NCBI RefSeq assembly: GCF_049532965.1
Contig: NZ_CP186694.1
Coordinates: forward strand, 4,278,001-4,342,000
Source: Roseateles sp049532965
GTDB taxonomy: Bacteria; Pseudomonadota; Gammaproteobacteria; Burkholderiales; Burkholderiaceae_C
DNA length: 64,000 bases
Direction: 5' to 3'
Shown here: piece by piece, positions 50,100 to 60,111 of the stretch
Position numbering within the stretch: the first letter of the stretch is position 1
How the letters are laid out: each line of letters starts with the position of its first letter
Notes under the pieces: model-generated
Told to the model about the DNA's origin: nothing
What the model saw: the letters and a program-made list of their open reading frames with translations, nothing else
Databases searched by the model: none
Translations under genes and position numbers: made by a program

Positions 50100-53000
50100 T
50101 CAGGCCATCCACTCGACCCGATTGCGACCGCCGTCCTTCGCGCGATACAGCGCCTGATCGGCGCGGCCGAGCAGCTCCTCGACGCGCAGGTCCTCGGGCC
50201 GCAGCGCCGCCACGCCAAAGCTTGCCGTCAGCGCGACCGGCGCGCCGCCCGGCTGCGTCGCCATTCCGCTCACCTCGATGTGGTCGCGCAGACGCTCGAC
50301 CAGGCGAGTCGCGTCGTCCAGCGAGGTCTGCGGCAGCAGCAGCGCGAATTCCTCGCCGCCGAGCCGACCCAGCAGGTCCTGCTTGCGGACGATCTGCGCG
50401 CACAGCTGCACCAGCCGGCACAGCGCTGCATCGCCGCGTGCGTGGCCCAGGGTGTCGTTGATGCGCTTGAAGTGGTCCACGTCCAGCATCACCAGCGCCA
50501 TCTCCAGCCCATAGCGGCGGCTGCGCGCGAGTTCCGCATCGGCGTGCTCGAGGAAGCATCGCCGGTTGGCCGCGCCGGTCAGCGCATCAGTGGTCGCGAG
50601 CCGCTGCAGCTCCAGCTCCAGGCGCTTGCGATCGGTGAAATCGACCAGCGTGCTCAGCACCGAGGGCGCGCCGTCGTAGACCACCGGCACCATCGACAGC
50701 AGCATCCACAGCTCGCTGCCGTCAGCGGCGAGCAGGCACACCTCCTCGCCCTGCAGCCGGCCGGTGGCCTTGAACTTCGCCTGCATGCGGTCCCGGTCCG
50801 CGGGATCGCGATAGAAGGTGATCGCCGGCTTGCCGACCAGGTCGTCCAGCGGCCGCCCCGCGATCGCGGCCGAGGGGCCGTTCGCGTAGACGATGAGCGC
50901 GTCGCGCTCACGCGTGACCACCATCGGGATCGGCGCATGGTCAAGCACTGCGCGCAGGCGCTCTTCGCTGTCGGCCAGCTCGCGCGTGCGCTGCGCCACG
51001 CGGCGCTCCAGGCTGGCGTTGAGGTCCTTCAGCTCGGCCACCAGCCGCGCGTTGTCCACCGCGTTGACGACGTTGGCGCACAGCAGCTCGAGGAAGCTGA
51101 CCCGCGCCTCGGTGAACACCCCGGCCGCCGCGGCGTTCTCCAGATACAGCGCGCCCACGGTCTGCCCCTGCTTGAGCAGCGGCAGCGCCAGCACGGAACG
51201 CGGCGGCAGCGCGTGGCGCTGGAAGTAGTCCTCCATCGTCGCCAGGCCGCGCGCGTCGACGATCAGTTCCCGTCGACCTTCGCTCAGCACGCGCCCCATC
51301 AGCGCCAGCGGCAGCAGTTGCCCCGCTTGCTCGAGGGGCAGTTGTTCCAGCAGATGCAACAGATGCACGCCGGGCTGGTCGCCGAGCGTCGCCTCCGCCT
51401 GCAGCACCCAGCGGGTCGCGCCCGTCGGCGCCCCGGCCGGACCGCTGGCGAGCACGATGGCGGCGCGTTGGGCGCCGGCGTTCTCGGCCACGACTTCCAG
51501 CAGCCGGCGCAGCAATCGCGGCAGGTCCGGCTGACTGCTGATGGCCTGGACCGCCTTGGTCAGCGTACTCAGGTCGGCCGCATCGGCGCGGATCTCGCCG
51601 GTCGGGTTCGCCGGCATGGTGGCGCCATCGAAGGGCAGCGCCAGCGCGAGCGCTTCGCCTGCGAGCGCCGTCACGCCCCAGTCCTTCCATGCCCGCTGCA
51701 TCGCTTGCAGGGCCTGGTTCGCGCGCGCCGCGTCGCGGTCGCGCCACCAGGTCGCCTGGGTGCGGAGCACCAGGGCCGCGTCAAGGGGCGTGCCCTGCTG
51801 ACCTTGGGCTGCCGTCAGTGCCGCGTCGAGCAGCCGCCCGATCGCTTCATCCGAGGCGCCGTCAAGCATCGCCTGCTGCGCACGCAGCAATGCGACGCGG
51901 TCATGCAGATGTCCCGGACCGGCGTCCTGCCAGCGTTGCAAGCGCTGCAATGCATCGTCCTCGAGCGTCCTGTCGCGCGGTCCGCCGGCCAGGGCCAGGC
52001 ATTGGGCCGCCCATGCCGCGATGAAGAGCAGCAACGACTGCGCGTGCATCCCGCGGCCCGCCGCGAACCGCGTGCGCGCCTCCAGGGCCAGACGCAACGC
52101 CGGCTCCGGCCGGTCGGCCACCGCATGGAGCACCGCCTGCCAGCCATGAAGGAACATCAGGCCGGTCTGATCCTGGCGCTCGCCATAGGTGCGCGCGAAC
52201 GCCTCCACGCCTTCGAAGCCTTCCTCCGGAAGCTGAGGCTGCTGCAAGGCGCGTACGAGCGCGAGCAGCGCGTCCTCGTAATCGGCCGCGACAGGCTGAC
52301 GCATCGCCCGCAGCCGCTGGCCATGCGTGACCAGCTGTTGCTCCAGCGCCGGCAGCGGCGTTCCGGCGAGGAACGCGTGCACGTCATGCACATAGAGGCC
52401 GAGACCCGCATGTCGCAGATTCCCGAACTCAAGCCCGTTCCGGTGCGTCTGCATGAGGCCGTCCATGCTGACGCGCAGGCCCTGCACCCAGTGGCTGAGG
52501 AAGGCGTGGAACGAGAAGCCCGCATGCGCGTGCACCTGCATCCAGCCATGCCGCTCCACCAGCGCCATCGACATGCGGCCCAGGTCGTGAGCGAAGCGAT
52601 AGTCGCCGAGGAACTCCGCGCACATCAGCCCCAGCACGGAGTACGCCGACAGCGCCTGCGGCACATGGCCATGGTCCACCATGAGGCGGACCTGGAACAG
52701 CGTCAGCAGCGGCAGCAGCGCGGGCCGCACGATGTAGGCGGCAGCCGTCATCTTTGCGGCGATCGAGATCAGCAGCAGCCGGTGGTCGTCGCGCATCGGG
52801 CCGCGCGCCGCCAGCGTGTCCAGGCCGATCGCGGCGATCTCGTGCTGCAGGCCGGCCAGCAGCTGCATGACCTGGGCCATCGCATCCGGGCCGCCCGCGC
52901 GCGGCAGTTCCGCGCCCAGCAGCAGGAACAGTTCCAGCCCGAGGTCCACGGTGTCGGCCAGACGGCCCTGGGCATAGAAGGCTTCCATGCGCACTTCGAG

Positions 53001-55541
53001 CAGGCGAGCGCGCTGGGCGTTGTCGGAAGCATCGGCAAGCGCGGACTCCAGCAGCGCGTCCATGCGCGCCGGCCGGCCGGCCAGGTAGGCCATCCGGGCA
53101 CCGTGATGCAGCCACGCGGCGCGGTCCGGCGCATCAGGCGCCAGTTCCAGGGCGAGTTCCGCGTAATCTGCGGCTGGCTCGAATGCGGCGGCATCCATCG
53201 CCTGCCGGGACGCCTGCATGTTGTCCGCGGCCAGCGCGCGGCGCTCGGTCTCGTCCTCATCGGCGCGCAGCAGCAGACGCGCGGCGTTCAGGTGATGCAG
53301 CACCGGGTAGGGCAGCGGTACATCGGGGTGGGCGGCGTGATGGCGATCGCGCAGCAAGCGGCCGATGCGCAGTTGCAGCACGGGTCGCTGGTCGGCGGCG
53401 ATGCGCTGCAGCGCCGCCTCCTGCACCCGGTCGTGTGCGAAGGCATAGCGGACCGATTCGCTGGCCTGCCCCTGCAATTGAGGCGCGTAGCGGTACAGCG
53501 CGCTCGCCGGCACCAGCAGCTGCGCCTGCAGCGCGGGCAGCAGGTCGCGGGCGAGGACCTCGGCAGGCACGTCGAGGGCGGTCGCCAGGCTGTCCAGCCC
53601 GAAGCCGGCGCCCAGCAGCGCGGCGACGCTGAGGGCGTGGCGCGTCGCGTCCGGGAGCCGCTCGAGCTGCTGAAGCATCAGCGCCACGACGTTGTCCGCG
53701 GTGCGGGTCGCGGCGATGCGCTCCAGCGCGTGATCCCAGCGCTGAGCCTGGGTGTCGTAGTGGATCAGGCCGCGGCGGACCAGGTCCTCGAGCAGGCGGC
53801 GCAGGAAAAACGGATTGCCTGCCGTGCGCGTCTGGCAGAGCCGCGCGAGCTCATCGAGCCCTGCGTCCTCACCCTGCGGATCGCGCCGAAGGCTGTCGGC
53901 GAGCAGATGGCGCGTGTCGTCCAGCCCCAGCGGCCCGACGCGCAGCGGCGTGAAGCGGTCGCCCAGATGCTCTCGGAGCTCGGCCAGTTCCTGCGCAATC
54001 GGATGTCCGGGGGGCACCTCGTTGTCCCGATAGGCGAGGACCACCAGCGTGTGCCCCAGCGTCGTGTCGTGGAGGCACTCGCGCAGCAGCCGGCGCGACG
54101 CGCGGTCGGCCCACTGCCAGTCATCGAGGAACAGCGTCTGCGGCTCGCCCTCGCGTGCGAGCGCGGCAAAACCCTGGCTGATGCTGCGCAGGAAGCGGTT
54201 CTCCGCCTCGGCCGGACCGACCGGCACCAGCGGCGCGTCGAGCGACAGCAACGGTGCCATCTCGGGCAGCGCCTGGGCGAGCAGCGCGGCATTGGCGCCG
54301 AGGCGGGCATCCAGCCGCTCGCGCCAGACGGACTGTTGCGCGGCGGGCAACGACAACACCTGCGCGGCGCGGTGCTGCAGCAGATGCAGCAGCGGACCGT
54401 AGGGGCGGTCCTGGCCGTACTGGTTGAACTTGGCCGCTGCGAAGTGGCCGCGCTGCGCGAGCAAGCTGCGCTGCGCGGCGAGCACCAGGGCGGTCTTGCC
54501 GATACCGGAAAAGCCGGCCACGGCCACCAGCCCTGGCCCCCCAGCCCTCAGGGCCGCTTCGTCGAACGATTGACCCAGTTGGGCCTGTGCGGCCTCGCGG
54601 CCATAGAGCCGGCCGCTGGGCTGGAAGCGCACGGCCGCGTCGCCCTGCCCGGGTTCGAAGCCGGGCAGGGCCCGTCCCTGCTCAAGGGCGGCCTGGCATA
54701 GCTGGAGATCCTGCCGCAGCGCCTGGTGACTCTGATAGCGGCCTTCAGGATCCTTGTGCAGGCAATGGGCCACGACCTGTGCCAGGGGCCCGAACACCTG
54801 CTGATTGCGGGTGGTCGCCATCGGTGCGGCCAGCGCCAGATGCGCATGCACGGCGCGCGCCGGATCGTCGACGCTGAACGGCGGGGCGCCGGTGAGGGCC
54901 TCCAGCAGTGTGGCCCCAAGGCTGTAGAAGTCGGCCCGATAGTCGACGTCCCGGCTCATGCGGCCGGTCAACTCCGGCGCCAGCGTGGCGAGCGAGGCCT
55001 CGATCAACTCCGCCCGCTGGACCAGCGGGCGCTCGCGTTCGATCTCCGCCGCCAATCCCAGATCCGCGATCAGCGTCCGGCCGGGCTCGCGGCCCGCTCC
55101 CGGCAGCAGCAGGACCTGGCCTGGCCCGAGGTTGCGGTGGATCAGTCCCTGGCCGTGCAGATGACGCAGCGCTTCCACCAGGTCGAGCGCAATCTGGAGC
55201 AACTCGTCGTTGTCCAGCGTGCCTCCGAGCAGGCGGTGCCGCAGGGTGACCGCGCTGAGGTCGGGCAGCAGCAGCGCGGGACGGCTGGCATGCTCGATCA
55301 GCGCGCGAGGGCGCAGGACGAAGGCAGGGTCGAGGCGTTGCGCCAGTTCGAATTCGCGGCGCAGGCGCGCCACCGCGGCAGGGCCGGCACCAGGATCCCG
55401 CAGCCGCTTGAGCAGCGCCGATCCGCCTTGTGCGTCACCCACCCGGACCACCTCGCTCCGGCGGCCCCGGTGGATCGTGCGCTCCGCCTGCCAGGCCTCC
55501 GGGTCGGCCGCCTCCCACGCTCGTCTGTCCGTCATCCCCAT
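50100..55541 (-). CDS. Pseudokinase-AAA-GAF-PAS-GGDEF signalling protein, 1813 aa
   Basis: Order of domains: Ser/Thr kinase-like (about 15-290), ATPase of the AAA_16 type (Walker A GFSGIGKTALVLAAQ near 341), a long helical repeat region (about 600-1300), GAF (about 1330-1490), PAS (about 1525-1640, LDHAPIPMVVTRERDALIVY) and diguanylate cyclase. The kinase part has HRNLGPGQVLLL in place of HRD and ADLGLA in place of DFG, so catalysis is doubtful, although a candidate Lys (SALLKRLRD) is kept. The cyclase has DVDHFKRINDTLGH and RLGGEEFALLLPQ, with an I-site RKQD five residues before GGEEF, so it should make c-di-GMP and be product-inhibited. No membrane segment. Single gene. Confidence 0.9.
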   Translation of the reverse strand: MGMTDRRAWEAADPEAWQAERTIHRGRRSEVVRVGDAQGGSALLKRLRDPGAGPAAVARLRREFELAQRLDPAFVLRPRALIEHASRPALLLPDLSAVTLRHRLLGGTLDNDELLQIALDLVEALRHLHGQGLIHRNLGPGQVLLLPGAGREPGRTLIADLGLAAEIERERPLVQRAELIEASLATLAPELTGRMSRDVDYRADFYSLGATLLEALTGAPPFSVDDPARAVHAHLALAAPMATTRNQQVFGPLAQVVAHCLHKDPEGRYQSHQALRQDLQLCQAALEQGRALPGFEPGQGDAAVRFQPSGRLYGREAAQAQLGQSFDEAALRAGGPGLVAVAGFSGIGKTALVLAAQRSLLAQRGHFAAAKFNQYGQDRPYGPLLHLLQHRAAQVLSLPAAQQSVWRERLDARLGANAALLAQALPEMAPLLSLDAPLVPVGPAEAENRFLRSISQGFAALAREGEPQTLFLDDWQWADRASRRLLRECLHDTTLGHTLVVLAYRDNEVPPGHPIAQELAELREHLGDRFTPLRVGPLGLDDTRHLLADSLRRDPQGEDAGLDELARLCQTRTAGNPFFLRRLLEDLVRRGLIHYDTQAQRWDHALERIAATRTADNVVALMLQQLERLPDATRHALSVAALLGAGFGLDSLATALDVPAEVLARDLLPALQAQLLVPASALYRYAPQLQGQASESVRYAFAHDRVQEAALQRIAADQRPVLQLRIGRLLRDRHHAAHPDVPLPYPVLHHLNAARLLLRADEDETERRALAADNMQASRQAMDAAAFEPAADYAELALELAPDAPDRAAWLHHGARMAYLAGRPARMDALLESALADASDNAQRARLLEVRMEAFYAQGRLADTVDLGLELFLLLGAELPRAGGPDAMAQVMQLLAGLQHEIAAIGLDTLAARGPMRDDHRLLLISIAAKMTAAAYIVRPALLPLLTLFQVRLMVDHGHVPQALSAYSVLGLMCAEFLGDYRFAHDLGRMSMALVERHGWMQVHAHAGFSFHAFLSHWVQGLRVSMDGLMQTHRNGLEFGNLRHAGLGLYVHDVHAFLAGTPLPALEQQLVTHGQRLRAMRQPVAADYEDALLALVRALQQPQLPEEGFEGVEAFARTYGERQDQTGLMFLHGWQAVLHAVADRPEPALRLALEARTRFAAGRGMHAQSLLLFIAAWAAQCLALAGGPRDRTLEDDALQRLQRWQDAGPGHLHDRVALLRAQQAMLDGASDEAIGRLLDAALTAAQGQQGTPLDAALVLRTQATWWRDRDAARANQALQAMQRAWKDWGVTALAGEALALALPFDGATMPANPTGEIRADAADLSTLTKAVQAISSQPDLPRLLRRLLEVVAENAGAQRAAIVLASGPAGAPTGATRWVLQAEATLGDQPGVHLLHLLEQLPLEQAGQLLPLALMGRVLSEGRRELIVDARGLATMEDYFQRHALPPRSVLALPLLKQGQTVGALYLENAAAAGVFTEARVSFLELLCANVVNAVDNARLVAELKDLNASLERRVAQRTRELADSEERLRAVLDHAPIPMVVTRERDALIVYANGPSAAIAGRPLDDLVGKPAITFYRDPADRDRMQAKFKATGRLQGEEVCLLAADGSELWMLLSMVPVVYDGAPSVLSTLVDFTDRKRLELELQRLATTDALTGAANRRCFLEHADAELARSRRYGLEMALVMLDVDHFKRINDTLGHARGDAALCRLVQLCAQIVRKQDLLGRLGGEEFALLLPQTSLDDATRLVERLRDHIEVSGMATQPGGAPVALTASFGVAALRPEDLRVEELLGRADQALYRAKDGGRNRVEWMA

Positions 55542-55652
55542 CCGCCCGCTGTTGTTGGCGGACTGTAACGGCTGGTTCCCGCGCGCCGGGGCGGCGTTTC
55601 CCGCAGGGCGGCGGAGAACGCGGCGAGAACCGGAAGAAAGCGACAGTTCAGC

Positions 55653-55673
55653 CCGCCGGCGTGGCGCCGGCGG
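55653..55673. terminator. GC-rich stem-loop after the redoxin gene
   Basis: CCGCCGGCG-TGG-CGCCGGCGG, a perfect 9-bp stem about 9 bp beyond the redoxin stop. No T-run, so a weak or stabilising terminator. Confidence 0.4.
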
Positions 55674-55681
55674 AACAGTCT

Positions 55682-56371
55682 TCAGCTGCCGTACTTGATC
55701 GAGCAGCCGTACGGCTTGGTGCTGGCGTGCGTGATCTTCTTGCCGGCGGCGAGCTCGCTCAGCGCGGTCTTCACGTACGGATCGGCCTTGGGAATGTCAT
55801 CGACCTTGGCGGTCGCGATGCTGTCGATACCCCCCTTGTAGACCAGCACCCCTTGCGGATTGACGATGAAGAGATGCGGCGAGGTCTGCGCGCCATAGGC
55901 CTTGCCGATCTGGCCGCTCGGATCGAGCAGCACCTGGCTCGGGGCGGCGCCGCGGTCCTTGTTCAGCTTGATGGCGGTGGCCCCGTCGACGTGCCCCTGC
56001 TGGCCAGGTGCCGACGAGATCACCTGCAGCCAGACCACGCCCTGTGCGGTCGCCTCCTTCTGTAGCGCCGGGATGTTGCCGCTGCCGTAATGCTTCTTCA
56101 CGTAAGGGCAGTCATGGTTGGTCCACTCCAGCACGACCGTCTTGCCCTTGTAGCTGTCGAGCGTGACGGTCTTGCCGTCGGCAGTGCTCGCGCTGAAGGC
56201 CGGAGCAGGCTGGTCGAGTTGCGCCTGAGCGCTCGCCAGGCCCGGCATCGCCAGCGAAGCGGTCAATGCGACGGCGGCCAGCACCGCGCGACGCGACAGC
56301 GCCCCAGCGGGGACGGTCGATGGGCATGCGATCGATGTCGTCAGAGTCGTCCGGGTCGTTGAGGGAGTCAT
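55682..56371 (-). CDS. Exported redoxin (thioredoxin-fold) protein
   Basis: 229 residues. The N-terminus carries SRRAVLAAVALTASLAMPGL followed by ASAQ, a signal peptide with a twin-Arg pair. The mature part has LDQPAPAFSASTADGKTVTL and VVLEWTNHDCPYVKKHYGSG, i.e. a single-Cys HDCPYV motif in place of CxxC, then AYGAQTSPHLFIVNPQGVLV with the cis-Pro region. Members of this AhpC/TSA-redoxin group are periplasmic with unknown substrate. It ends the unit begun by dsbD, 27 bp downstream of it, which would keep it reduced. Confidence 0.85.
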   Translation of the reverse strand: MTPSTTRTTLTTSIACPSTVPAGALSRRAVLAAVALTASLAMPGLASAQAQLDQPAPAFSASTADGKTVTLDSYKGKTVVLEWTNHDCPYVKKHYGSGNIPALQKEATAQGVVWLQVISSAPGQQGHVDGATAIKLNKDRGAAPSQVLLDPSGQIGKAYGAQTSPHLFIVNPQGVLVYKGGIDSIATAKVDDIPKADPYVKTALSELAAGKKITHASTKPYGCSIKYGS

Positions 56372-56398
56372 GACGTTGGTCTCCAGGATGGGAACAGC

Positions 56399-58582
56399 TC
56401 AGGAAGCCCCGGCCTGCAAGGCCGCGGTGACGAGGCCGGGAGTCAGCAGCTGCGGCAGCACCTGCGCGCTGCGGCCGGCTCCGGCGGGATAGAACAGGTA
56501 CAGCGGCACGCCGCTGCGATCGTGTTGCTTCAGCAGCTCGGTGATGCGCGGATCCTGGCGCGTCCAGTCGCCTTTCATGTACACGACGCCTTCCCGGGCG
56601 AAGGCATCGCGCACCTCCTCGGTGGACAACGCGACCCGCTCATTGACCAGGCAGGTGATGCACCACGACGCTGTCAGATTCACGAACACCGGCTTGCCCT
56701 GCGCGCGCAACTGCGCGAGGCGCTCGGGCGAGTAGGGCTCATGGTCATTGGCGGCGGCCGTGCCTGTCGCAGCGCCCGCCGTGTCGACGGTCGACGCGCT
56801 GGTGACGGTAGATAGCGTCGGCAGCAGCGCCGCGGCGGCTGCGAGCGATACCAACGCGGTACCGAGACCGGTCCAGCGCCAACGCGGCGAAGCCGCTCGA
56901 CTGATCCCGCGGACCCACGCGGCCAGCGCCAGCAGACCCATTCCCGCGAGTGCCACCAGCACGCCCATCGGCCCTGCCTGCTGGGCCAGCACCCACACGA
57001 GCCAGATCGCCGCGGCGAACATCGGGAAGGCCAGCGCCTGCTTGAGCACGTCCATCCATGCTCCGGGGCGGGGCATCCGACGCTGTAGCGCGGGCCACCA
57101 GGCCAGCGCCAGGTATGGCAGCGCCAGCCCCAAGCCGAGCGACAGGAAGACCGCCATCAACGGCACCGCCGGCTGGGCCAGCGCATAGGCCATCGCCGCG
57201 CCCATGAACGGCGCCGTGCACGGCGTGGCGACAACGGTGGCGAGCACACCCGTGAAGAAGCTGCCGGACAGGCCGGGACGGCCGGCAAGCCCTTGTCCAA
57301 CGCCGGCGAAACCGGCGCCGATCTGCAACAGGCCCGCGAGCGACAGACCCAGCACGAACATCAACCAGGCGAGCAACAGCACGAACAAGGGCGAGTGGAA
57401 CTGGAAGCCCCATCCCACGCTGCCGCCAGCGCCTCGCAGCGCGAGCAGCACGCCACCGAGCGCGGCGAAGGCCAGGAGCACGCCGGCCGTATACGCCAGG
57501 CCCTGACGGCGATGCTCGCGGGCATCGCCGTGAAGGAAACCCAGCGCCTTGATCGCCAGCACGGGAAAGACGCAAGGCATGAGGTTCAGGATAAGGCCGC
57601 CGAGCAGCGCCAGGCCCATGGCGGCCCAGAGGCCGAGACCCGCTGCGTCGAGGTCCGGTATCGCGTTGGACGAGGACTCCGTCGGCGCCGCCGTGGCAAC
57701 CGACTTCGACGAGGTCGAGCCGGAGACGGCCGCGCCACCGGTCACCGGCATCGAGACTTCCCAGGTCTTTCCGTCGATCACGAGCAGGCCGTTCAACGAT
57801 TGCCCCGCGGGGGCAGGCTGCTCGCCGACCGGCACCCTGAGGCGCCATTCGTCGCCGGAGCGATCGAGCGCTGGCTTGGCGGCGTGCTGCACGCGTCCCC
57901 AGTCCTCGGGCATGAACAGGGCTTGCTGAACCGCCGGGGTGGGAGTCACTGGCCAGGTGACGACGAGGTTCGAACCCTCGATGCGCGCCGACGCGGGGAA
58001 TGGTGCCTTGGCGGGCAGCGCCGTGCGTGCGGCCGACAGGCGCTCGGCGTCGGGCGACTCCTTCGCTGTGGGACCGACCGGAAGCGAGAGCTTGAGCGTC
58101 GCTTGCTGCGGAATGCATTCTTCCTTGCACACCAGCCAATTCGCGTCGGCGGTGATTGTGGTGGTCGACCCTGGGGTCAGGCCTTGCGGAAGCCGGACTT
58201 CGGTCAACAGGAGGACGTGGTCCTCATAGCCGTAGTTGGTGATGGGGCCGACGTCGAAGCGTTTGGGTGCTGGCCAGAGGATGGTGCCGGCGCTCGCGCC
58301 CGAGGGCAGCTGCCAATCGATGCTGGTGGGTTGCCCGGAGTCCCCCGGGTTTTTCCAGTAGGTGTGCCAATGAGGCGCGATGCGCTGTTCGAGCGCGAGA
58401 AGCAGGGTCTGTCCTGGAGCGACGAGCGACGACGCGCTGATCAATCGAACCTGAACCTCATCGGTCGCGGATCGATCTTCAGATGGTGCGGCCATCGCTG
58501 GGATGGCGCCCGCCGCGAGGACGACGACGATGGCGGCTGCCGACACCGAGGCAAGGAGGCTGGGTGAGCGCGTGAATCGCAT
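56399..58582 (-). CDS. dsbD: DsbD/ScsB-type thiol-disulfide interchange protein
   Basis: 727 residues from MRFTRSPSLLASVSAAAIVV at 58582; an ATG six codons upstream is possible. Signal peptide, then an N-terminal DsbC/DsbD-like domain with PHWHTYWKNPGDSGQPTSID and LVCKEECIPQQA (Cys pair). The central eight-helix DsbD domain shows LGGLILNLMPCVFPVLAIKA and ATVVATPCTAPFMGAAMAYA, with one Cys each. The C-terminal thioredoxin domain has NLTASWCITCLVNERVAL (CxxC). It carries electrons from cytoplasmic thioredoxin to periplasmic partners, here probably including the adjacent redoxin. The sequence 58,601-58,909 upstream shows nothing recognisable. Confidence 0.92.
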   Translation of the reverse strand: MRFTRSPSLLASVSAAAIVVVLAAGAIPAMAAPSEDRSATDEVQVRLISASSLVAPGQTLLLALEQRIAPHWHTYWKNPGDSGQPTSIDWQLPSGASAGTILWPAPKRFDVGPITNYGYEDHVLLLTEVRLPQGLTPGSTTTITADANWLVCKEECIPQQATLKLSLPVGPTAKESPDAERLSAARTALPAKAPFPASARIEGSNLVVTWPVTPTPAVQQALFMPEDWGRVQHAAKPALDRSGDEWRLRVPVGEQPAPAGQSLNGLLVIDGKTWEVSMPVTGGAAVSGSTSSKSVATAAPTESSSNAIPDLDAAGLGLWAAMGLALLGGLILNLMPCVFPVLAIKALGFLHGDAREHRRQGLAYTAGVLLAFAALGGVLLALRGAGGSVGWGFQFHSPLFVLLLAWLMFVLGLSLAGLLQIGAGFAGVGQGLAGRPGLSGSFFTGVLATVVATPCTAPFMGAAMAYALAQPAVPLMAVFLSLGLGLALPYLALAWWPALQRRMPRPGAWMDVLKQALAFPMFAAAIWLVWVLAQQAGPMGVLVALAGMGLLALAAWVRGISRAASPRWRWTGLGTALVSLAAAAALLPTLSTVTSASTVDTAGAATGTAAANDHEPYSPERLAQLRAQGKPVFVNLTASWCITCLVNERVALSTEEVRDAFAREGVVYMKGDWTRQDPRITELLKQHDRSGVPLYLFYPAGAGRSAQVLPQLLTPGLVTAALQAGAS

Positions 58583-58909
58583 GGCGGCGATGCTAGGCAA
58601 AGGGGATGTCCCTCACAAGGTGTGGGGCTCCTTGTTTCCTTACTTCCTGGATTCGAAGAATCCGCGACGCCGGCGATCCCTGATTCGCGTACTCCGTGAA
58701 AACGCGCCACAAACATCCCGACACCACGGTCTCCCGATGCAACGAAGTCAGCGAACGACGCTGGGGCCGGAATGGGGCTTGAGGGTCCAGGAGGGAGCCC
58801 TCATGCCCCGTGGAGAGCCCGCGCTTGGCCTCCCGCAGTCGAAACTCCCCAAAATCATCGAGAAAAAATGCGGAGAGCCTGACAAGTCCTGACAACCCCG
58901 GCTGACCGA

Positions 58910-59356
58910 TCACCCGTTCGGAATATCCGGTTCAACCAATTGAACGAGCAAGGTCAGCGACTCTTGCCACCCCAGGTAGCAGGCGGGAGCGGGAATGACA
59001 TCGGGGATGCCTTCCTGGGTCACATGCATCTCGGTCCCACAGAACACGGGGTTGAATTCGATGGTGGTGGTCATGTCCCCGGGCAGGTTGGGGTCGTCGA
59101 AGCGGCTGGTGTAGCGGAGCTTCTTTCCGGCCTCGACTTCGAGGTATTCCCCGCCGAAGGTGTGGGTGCCGCCGGCGGACAGGTTGGTGAAGGACATGCG
59201 CCAGGACCCGCCGACTTTTGGATCCATGTGATGCATGGTTCCGGTGAAGCCGTGAGGGGGCAGCCATTTGCACATCGCAGCCGGGTCGGTGAATGCGCGG
59301 AAGACGCGTTCCGGCGGGGCTTTGAGGACGCGATGCAAGCGGATGGTGGAGGGCAT
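58910..59356 (-). CDS. SRPBCC/AHSA1-domain protein
   Basis: 148 residues. IRLHRVLKAPPERVFRAFTD, PKVGGSWRMSFTN and FGGEYLEVEAGKKLRYTSRF are standard for activator-of-Hsp90-like START-fold proteins, ending GWQESLTLLVQLVEP. It binds a hydrophobic ligand; the physiological role is unknown. Single gene. Confidence 0.92.
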   Translation of the reverse strand: MPSTIRLHRVLKAPPERVFRAFTDPAAMCKWLPPHGFTGTMHHMDPKVGGSWRMSFTNLSAGGTHTFGGEYLEVEAGKKLRYTSRFDDPNLPGDMTTTIEFNPVFCGTEMHVTQEGIPDVIPAPACYLGWQESLTLLVQLVEPDIPNG

Positions 59357-59470
59357 GGGGTCTCCCTGTTTTGTGGGAGACCGACCATAGCTGTGGAACG
59401 TGTCTGGCGCGAGACTCCGCGCCCCTGACAGGGATTCCCCGAGGGGAGGGTGCCGAACGCGAAGCGGGAT

Positions 59471-60091
59471 TCAGACGGAGAACGACCACTCCAGGATGCT
59501 GGCGCGCTCTGGACGGCGCTCGCGTGCGGCTCGGGCACGAGCGGCTTCGACCCATCGTTTGGCGAGCGGAAACGGACCGAAGCCTGACTCGCTATTGATG
59601 TGCCCGACCAGCCCGATGTTGCTGTAGCTGCTCCCCCAGCGAGTGGCCCACCGGAGCGCGCTCGCAGCGCTCATCCAGGGATCGTTCTGGCTGGCGATCA
59701 GTGCCGTCGGCCGGCCCAGCCGCTGATGGGGCAGGCCTTCGGCGACGCCGAACTTGTCGGGCTCGGCGGGTGCTACCAACAGCGCTTCGCGGATCGGCGA
59801 ATCAGGGTGCCGCTGAAGATGGCGCGCCAGCGCCAGGCAGCCGAAGCTGTGCGCGACGGCGATCCATTCGCCCGGCCCGGCGTTCTCGATGCGCGCCTGG
59901 ATCCGCTCGGACCAGCGCTCGAGGTCGGGCTGGCTGAAGTCGCGTTGACGCACGCGGTGGGCGTCGCGGTACTGTTCCTCGAGCCAGGTCTGCCAATGGG
60001 CCGGACCGCTGTCGTGCAGCCCGGGAATGATGAGCACGCGCGGCTCTGCACTGCCGTTGCGCTGCGCAGCGCGATGGGGATAAAGCGCCAT
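59471..60091 (-). CDS. RBBP9/YdeN-type alpha/beta hydrolase
   Basis: 206 residues from MALYPHRAAQRNGSAEPRVL at 60091; the longer frame overlaps the Mop gene and is not used. RVLIIPGLHDSGPAHWQTWL is the oxyanion region, WIAVAHSFGCLALARHL the nucleophile elbow (Ser in HSFG), ALIASQNDPWMSAASAL holds the acid Asp and NIGLVGHINSESGFG the His. It starts 20 bp after the Mop gene, in the same direction. Substrate unknown. Confidence 0.88.
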   Translation of the reverse strand: MALYPHRAAQRNGSAEPRVLIIPGLHDSGPAHWQTWLEEQYRDAHRVRQRDFSQPDLERWSERIQARIENAGPGEWIAVAHSFGCLALARHLQRHPDSPIREALLVAPAEPDKFGVAEGLPHQRLGRPTALIASQNDPWMSAASALRWATRWGSSYSNIGLVGHINSESGFGPFPLAKRWVEAARARAARERRPERASILEWSFSV

Positions 60092-60111
60092 GGCCGTTTC
60101 CTCCGCCGGGT

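Noticed and set aside
50280..54701. A 1,473-residue plus-strand reading frame
   Set aside because: It is the mirror of the well-supported 1,813-residue signalling gene in high-GC DNA; its composition (Arg, Gln, His-rich) is not protein-like and no motif is present.
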